Made by a program: the position numbers and the translations under genes | Notes under the pieces: model-generated | Seen by the model: only the letters and a program-made list of their open reading frames with translations | Told to the model about the DNA's origin: nothing | Databases searched by the model: none | Shown here: positions 14,109-18,052 of the stretch, in pieces | Layout: every line of letters begins with the position of its first letter | Numbering within the stretch: position 1 is the stretch's first letter | NCBI GenBank assembly: GCA_039800165.1 | Contig: JBDLRH010000048.1 | Span: 1-18,052, forward strand | DNA: 18,052 nt | Source of the DNA: JBDLRH01 sp039800165 | GTDB lineage: Bacteria; Pseudomonadota; Gammaproteobacteria; Burkholderiales; Burkholderiaceae_C | Direction of reading: 5' to 3'

Positions 14109-14581
14109 GCGAGACCGCCCCCGTTGCCGCACCCGCGGCCAGCAGCCACCCGTCCAAGCCGCAGCCCGAGCCGCGCTCGGCCTACCGCGCGTTTCGCGCG
14201 ATCACCACCCGCTGGATGGACAACGACGCCTACGGCCACGTCAACAACGTCGTGTACTACAGCTGGTTTGACACGGCGGTGAATGCGCACCTGATCGAGC
14301 GCGGCGTGCTCGACATCCACCACGGCCGCACCATCGGCCTGGTGATCGAGACGCAGTGCAACTACTTTGCGTCGCTGGCGTTTCCGCAGACCATCGATGC
14401 CGGGCTGCGCGTGGCGAAGCTGGGCAGCTCCAGCGTGCGCTACGAGGTCGGCCTGTTCGCGCAGGGCGAGCCGCTGACGGCCGCCAAGGGCCACTTCGTG
14501 CATGTCTATGTGGACCGCGACACGCGTCGCCCGGTGCCGCTTCCCGCCGATCTGAAAACCGTTCTGGAGCAACTCACGTGA
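14105..14581 (+). CDS. Hotdog-fold acyl-CoA thioesterase (4HBT/YbgC-like)
   Basis: A 158-residue single hotdog-domain protein expected to hydrolyse acyl-CoA thioesters in the cytoplasm. The active-site segment RWMDNDAYGHVNNVVYYSWFD carries the likely catalytic aspartate D41, and the following long helix is typical of the 4-hydroxybenzoyl-CoA thioesterase family. The first 25 residues are a Pro/Ala/Ser-rich extension absent from the minimal family. It starts at the ATG at 14105, inside the deacetylase stop, and its own stop overlaps the GTG start of the nitroreductase. These two 4-bp overlaps tie the three genes together. The acyl chain specificity cannot be inferred. Confidence 0.92.
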   Translation: MSETAPVAAPAASSHPSKPQPEPRSAYRAFRAITTRWMDNDAYGHVNNVVYYSWFDTAVNAHLIERGVLDIHHGRTIGLVIETQCNYFASLAFPQTIDAGLRVAKLGSSSVRYEVGLFAQGEPLTAAKGHFVHVYVDRDTRRPVPLPADLKTVLEQLT

Positions 14582-15300
14582 CCTCTCAAGTCAGCACCGT
14601 CGTGCAGCACCCGCAAAGCGTGGACGCCGCGATCGAAAGCCGCTTTTCGGCGCGCGCCTTCCTGTCCAAGCCGGTGCCGCGCGAGCTGCTGCAGGACATC
14701 CTGCGGGTGGCCAGCCGCGCGCCTTCGGGCACCAACACCCAGCCGTGGAAGGTGTACGTGCTGACCGGTGCCAGCCGGGACGCGCTGGTGGCCAAGGTGT
14801 GCGCCGCGCACGATGCGCTGGCGGCCGACCCGTCGCTGGCCGGGCAGTACCGCGAGGAATACGACTACTACCCGAGCAAGTGGGTCTCGCCCTACATCGA
14901 CCGCCGCCGCGAGAATGGCTGGAGCCTGTACGGGCTGCTGGGCATCGGCAAGGGCGACAAGGAGAAGATGCATGCGCAGCACCAGCGCAACTTCCGCTTC
15001 TTCGATGCGCCGGTGGGCCTGATGTTCACCATCGACCGGGTGATGGGCCGCGGCTCGCTGATGGACTACGGCATGTTCCTGCAGAACATCATGCTGTCAG
15101 CGCGTGCGCGCGGGCTGCACACCTGCCCGCAGGCCGCATGGAACGGCTTTGCCAAGATCATCCTGCCGCACATCGGCGCCGGGCCCGATGAGATGATGGT
15201 CTGCGGCATGTCGCTGGGCTACGCCGACGAGTCCGACAAGGTCAACACCTTCCACACCCCGCGCGTGGCCACCGAAGACTTCACGCACTGGCTGTCCTGA
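14578..15300 (+). CDS. Nitroreductase-family FMN oxidoreductase
   Basis: A 240-residue flavoprotein of the NfsB/nitroreductase superfamily, which transfers electrons from NAD(P)H to nitroaromatics, quinones or unidentified electrophiles. FMN-binding features are R22-S-x-R26 (RFSARAF), the SRAPSGTNTQPWKVYVL segment with S50, N53 and W57, and the late PHIGAGPDEMMVCGMSLGY. A middle insertion (residues about 95-135, YDYYPSKWVSPYIDRRRENG) is larger than in minimal members. The start is the GTG at 14578, overlapping the previous stop as GTGA, with GGAG 8 nt upstream; no better ATG exists. The physiological substrate is unknown. Confidence 0.92.
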   Translation: MTSQVSTVVQHPQSVDAAIESRFSARAFLSKPVPRELLQDILRVASRAPSGTNTQPWKVYVLTGASRDALVAKVCAAHDALAADPSLAGQYREEYDYYPSKWVSPYIDRRRENGWSLYGLLGIGKGDKEKMHAQHQRNFRFFDAPVGLMFTIDRVMGRGSLMDYGMFLQNIMLSARARGLHTCPQAAWNGFAKIILPHIGAGPDEMMVCGMSLGYADESDKVNTFHTPRVATEDFTHWLS

Positions 15301-15348
15301 GGCTGCCGCTGCGCTGTTGCGTTCCTACTTTCCCTGCTGGAGTCACCG

Positions 15349-16773
15349 ATGCAGTCCACCGTGTTGAGAACCGTCCTGCGCAGCCTCGCTGCGCTGGCGT
15401 GGCTGTTGCCCCTGGCCGCCACTGCCGCCGAGGTCGATGGCAGCAAGCTGTCGCCGCTGTGGGGCGTGCCGTTTGCAGGCATCCTGCTGTCGATTGCGCT
15501 GATGCCGCTGCTGGCGCCCACCGTGTGGCATCACCACTACGGAAAGATCGCGGCAGGCTGGGCGCTGGCCTTTCTGCTGCCGTTTGCTGCGCTGTTCGGT
15601 GCGGCGGCGGCGGGCTCGGCCCTCGTGCATGCGCTGGTGGCCGAATACATCCCGTTCGTCATCCTGCTGACGGCGCTGTTCACCGTGGCCGGCGGCATCC
15701 ACATCAAGGGCAACCTGCACGGCAGCCCGGGGCTCAACACCGCCATCCTGGCGATTGGCGCGGTGCTGGCGAGCTTCATGGGCACCACCGGCGCGTCGAT
15801 GCTGCTGATCCGCCCGCTGATCCGCGCCAACGACAACCGCCAGCACAAGGCGCACGTCATCGTGTTCTTCATCTTCATCGTGTCCAACGCCGGCGGCTCG
15901 CTCACGCCGCTGGGCGACCCGCCGCTGTTCCTCGGTTTCCTCAAGGGCGTGGACTTTTTCTGGACGGTGAAGACCATCTTTCCCGAAACGCTGTTCCTTG
16001 TCTTCTCGCTGCTGGCCATCTTCTATGCGCTGGACTGGTGGTACTACCACAAGCGCGAGGAAGTGATGCCGGTGGATCCGACGCCCGACACGCGCGCCAT
16101 CGGCTTTGATGGCGCAGCCAACTTCGCGCTGCTGGGCTGCATCGTCGGCCTGGTGCTGATGAGCGGCATGTGGAAGTCGCCGGTGTCCTTCGAGATCGCC
16201 GGCACGCCGGTGGGCCTGCCCGGCCTGGTGCGCGACATCGGCCTGATCGCCGTGACGCTGGTGTCGCTGAAGATCACGGCGTCGTCGGTGCACGAGGCCA
16301 ACCAGTTCTCGTGGGCGCCGATGGCCGAGGTGGCCAAGCTGTTCGCCGGCATCTTCCTGACGATCATTCCGGTGATCGCGATGCTCAAGGCCGGCGTGGA
16401 TGGCCCGTTCGGCGCAGTGGTGGCCGCGGTCACGCGACCCGACGGCTCGCCCGACCCGGCCGCCTACTTCTGGGCCACGGGGGCGCTCAGTTCGTTCCTC
16501 GACAACGCGCCGACCTACCTGGTGTTCTTCAATACCGCAGGTGGCGACCCGCAGGTGCTGATGACCACGCTGGCGCCCACGCTGGCGGCGATTTCGGCCG
16601 GCGCGGTGTTCATGGGTGCCAACACCTACATCGGCAACGCGCCCAACCTGATGGTCAAGGCGATTGCCGAAGACCGCGGCGTGAAGATGCCCAGCTTCTT
16701 CGGCTACATGGTGTGGTCGGGCTGCGTGCTCATTCCGCTGTTCATCATCATGACCTTCATCTGGTTCCGCTGA
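15349..16773 (+). CDS. Sodium:proton antiporter-type ion transporter (NhaD/CitMHS-like)
   Basis: A 474-residue inner-membrane transporter of the ion transporter superfamily that contains NhaD and citrate carriers. After a signal-like first helix (LRSLAALAWLLPLAATAAE) it has roughly eleven to twelve hydrophobic segments. Two polar re-entrant-like motifs are typical of this fold: SNAGGSLTPLGDPP in the first half, and SSFLDNAPTYLVFFN with GANTYIGNAPNLM in the second. The ATG at 15349 has GGAG 6 nt upstream and lies 48 bp after the nitroreductase. The family is usually annotated as sodium:proton antiporter, but carboxylate transport is a real alternative. It is followed 13 bp later by a hydroxyacid dehydrogenase, so uptake of a hydroxyacid is conceivable. 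Confidence 0.85.
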   Translation: MQSTVLRTVLRSLAALAWLLPLAATAAEVDGSKLSPLWGVPFAGILLSIALMPLLAPTVWHHHYGKIAAGWALAFLLPFAALFGAAAAGSALVHALVAEYIPFVILLTALFTVAGGIHIKGNLHGSPGLNTAILAIGAVLASFMGTTGASMLLIRPLIRANDNRQHKAHVIVFFIFIVSNAGGSLTPLGDPPLFLGFLKGVDFFWTVKTIFPETLFLVFSLLAIFYALDWWYYHKREEVMPVDPTPDTRAIGFDGAANFALLGCIVGLVLMSGMWKSPVSFEIAGTPVGLPGLVRDIGLIAVTLVSLKITASSVHEANQFSWAPMAEVAKLFAGIFLTIIPVIAMLKAGVDGPFGAVVAAVTRPDGSPDPAAYFWATGALSSFLDNAPTYLVFFNTAGGDPQVLMTTLAPTLAAISAGAVFMGANTYIGNAPNLMVKAIAEDRGVKMPSFFGYMVWSGCVLIPLFIIMTFIWFR

Positions 16774-16786
16774 AAAGAAAGATCTC

Positions 16787-17773
16787 ATGTCCCGACCGCG
16801 CATCCTTGTCGCCCGTGCCGTTTTCCCCGAAGTGCTGGACAAGCTGTCGCAGCACTTCGAGGTCCAGTCCAACCAGCCCGACGAGATCTGGAGCAAGCCC
16901 GCGCTGACCGCGGCGCTGAAGGACAAGGTGGGCGCCTTCACCACCGGCAGCGAGCGCATCGACGCCGAGGTGCTGGCGGCCTGCCCGCACCTGAAGATCT
17001 GCGCCAACATGGCGGTGGGCTTCAACAACTTCGATGTGGATGCGATGACCGCACGAGGCGTGCTGGCCACCAACACGCCCGACGTGCTGACCGAGACCAC
17101 CGCTGACTTCGGCTTTGCGCTGCTGATGGCTACCGCGCGCCGCGTGACCGAAAGCGAGCATTACCTGCGTGCCGGGCTGTGGACCAAGTGGAGCTACGAC
17201 ATGTTTGCCGGTGCCGAGGTGCACGGCAGCACGCTGGGCATCCTGGGCATGGGCCGCATCGGCCAGGGCATTGCACGGCGCGGTGCCCACGGCTTCGGCA
17301 TGAAGGTGATCTATCACAACCGCTCGCGTCTGGATGCGGCGTCCGAGGCCGCATGCAAGGCCACCTATGTGTCCAAGGAGCAGCTGCTGCGCGAGGCCGA
17401 CCACCTGGTGCTGGTGCTGCCGTACTCGGCCTCGTCGCACCACGCCATTGGCGCGGCCGAGATCGCGCAGATGAAGCCCAGCGCCACGCTCGTCAACATC
17501 GCGCGTGGCGGCATCGTGGACGACGCGGCACTGGCGCAGGCGCTGAAAGACCGCCGCATTGCCGCAGCTGGACTGGACGTGTTCGAGGGCGAGCCGGCGG
17601 TGCACCCCGAGCTGCTGAAGGTGCCCAACGTGGTGCTCACGCCGCACATCGCCAGCGCCACCGTCAAGACGCGCCTGGCGATGGCCGACCTCGCCGCCGA
17701 TAACCTGATCGGCTACCTGCTCCAAGGCAAGCCGCTCACGCCGCTGAACCCGCAGGTGTTGCCTGCTGCCTGA
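16787..17773 (+). CDS. D-2-hydroxyacid dehydrogenase (glyoxylate/hydroxypyruvate reductase type)
   Basis: A 328-residue cytoplasmic NAD(P)-dependent dehydrogenase of the D-isomer-specific 2-hydroxyacid family. The dinucleotide-binding glycines are G154, G156 and G159 (GILGMGRIG). The catalytic triad is R240 (NIARGGIVDD), E269 (EGEP) and H287 (TPHIASAT). The R-E-H positions are the same numbers I recall for glycerate dehydrogenase. The substrate is most likely glyoxylate, hydroxypyruvate or 2-keto-sugar acids (GhrB/TkrA-like), but this is inference from overall similarity. The ATG at 16787 follows an A-rich weak ribosome binding site (AAGAAAG). It is 13 bp after the antiporter and 2 bp before rmuC, so it lies within an operon. 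Confidence 0.92.
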   Translation: MSRPRILVARAVFPEVLDKLSQHFEVQSNQPDEIWSKPALTAALKDKVGAFTTGSERIDAEVLAACPHLKICANMAVGFNNFDVDAMTARGVLATNTPDVLTETTADFGFALLMATARRVTESEHYLRAGLWTKWSYDMFAGAEVHGSTLGILGMGRIGQGIARRGAHGFGMKVIYHNRSRLDAASEAACKATYVSKEQLLREADHLVLVLPYSASSHHAIGAAEIAQMKPSATLVNIARGGIVDDAALAQALKDRRIAAAGLDVFEGEPAVHPELLKVPNVVLTPHIASATVKTRLAMADLAADNLIGYLLQGKPLTPLNPQVLPAA

Positions 17774-17775
17774 TC

Positions 17776-18052
17776 ATGGACGCCACGCTTGCGCTGCTGA
17801 TCGCCCTGGTGGCGCTGCAGGCCCTTGCCTTGTGGCTTCTGTGGCAGCGGCGCAGTGCCGACAACGGCGAGACGCCGCGCGCCATTGACACGCTGCGCAC
17901 CGATCTGGCCGCTGCCAATGAGCGCTCCGAGCGCAGCCTGCGCGCCGACATCGCCGATTCGGCGCGCGGCACCCGCAGCGAACTGATGCAGACGCTGGCC
18001 ACCTTCCAGGAGGCGGTGGTCAAGCAGGCAGCCGAGGCCACCCGCACCCAGA
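17776..18052 (+). CDS. rmuC: DNA recombination protein RmuC, N-terminal part, truncated by the window edge
   Basis: Only the first 92 residues are visible. An N-terminal hydrophobic helix (MDATLALLIALVALQALALW) is followed by a charged coiled-coil segment with repeated Arg/Glu/Asp (LRTDLAAANERSERSLRADI...TRSELMQTLATFQEAV), the usual start of RmuC. RmuC limits inversions at short repeats; its nuclease-like core is off the right edge. The ATG at 17776 lies 2 bp after the previous stop. Identification rests on the anchor-plus-coil pattern, so it is probable rather than certain. Confidence 0.8.
   Translation, partial: MDATLALLIALVALQALALWLLWQRRSADNGETPRAIDTLRTDLAAANERSERSLRADIADSARGTRSELMQTLATFQEAVVKQAAEATRTQ

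Noticed and set aside
15343..17100. 585-codon minus-strand open frame, rich in His, Arg and Gln
   Set aside because: It is antisense to the antiporter and dehydrogenase genes; composition reflects the complementary strand and no domain is recognisable.

Overview
The window looks like a chromosomal segment of a high-GC betaproteobacterium, most likely order Burkholderiales. The clues are a Bug/TctC-type solute-binding protein, a phasin (so probably a polyhydroxyalkanoate producer), RpoD with a long Lys/Ala/Pro-rich N-terminal tail, and uniformly GC-rich third codon positions. This rests on protein families recognised by eye, not on a database search. I see no phage, insertion sequence, CRISPR array, tRNA or rRNA. 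Most of the window is ordinary core and metabolic sequence, and I did not find a clear new multi-gene system. The best second-look items are regulatory.

Layout. Positions 1-3319 (minus strand) hold the replication/transcription pair dnaG-rpoD; rpoD runs off the left edge and has its own promoter in the gap. Divergent from dnaG, 3395-5833 (plus strand) carry an acyl-CoA synthetase and a class II aldolase-like protein. Positions 5962-10943 (minus strand) carry four genes: a TctC-type periplasmic binding protein, a gamma-glutamyltransferase lipoprotein, an HSD10-type 3-hydroxyacyl-CoA dehydrogenase, and an FbpA-type iron-binding protein behind a Fur-box promoter. A patatin-like lipoprotein (plus strand, to 12116) diverges from the iron-binding gene. 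A phasin (minus strand, 12351-12896) follows, with a strong intrinsic terminator and a promoter bracketed by two PhaR-like palindromes. From 13161 to the right edge all genes are on the plus strand and tightly packed: HDAC-like deacetylase, hotdog thioesterase, nitroreductase (4-bp start/stop overlaps), ion antiporter, D-2-hydroxyacid dehydrogenase and the start of rmuC.

How the genes work together. Several products act on acyl-CoA or carbon storage (acyl-CoA synthetase, HSD10-type dehydrogenase, thioesterase, phasin). They sit in separate transcription units, each with its own apparent control: a TTGACGT/ACGTCAA palindrome before the dehydrogenase, PhaR-like sites before the phasin, and Fur before the iron-binding protein. 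The gamma-glutamyltransferase messenger has an unusual hairpin that would bury its ribosome binding site and start codon.
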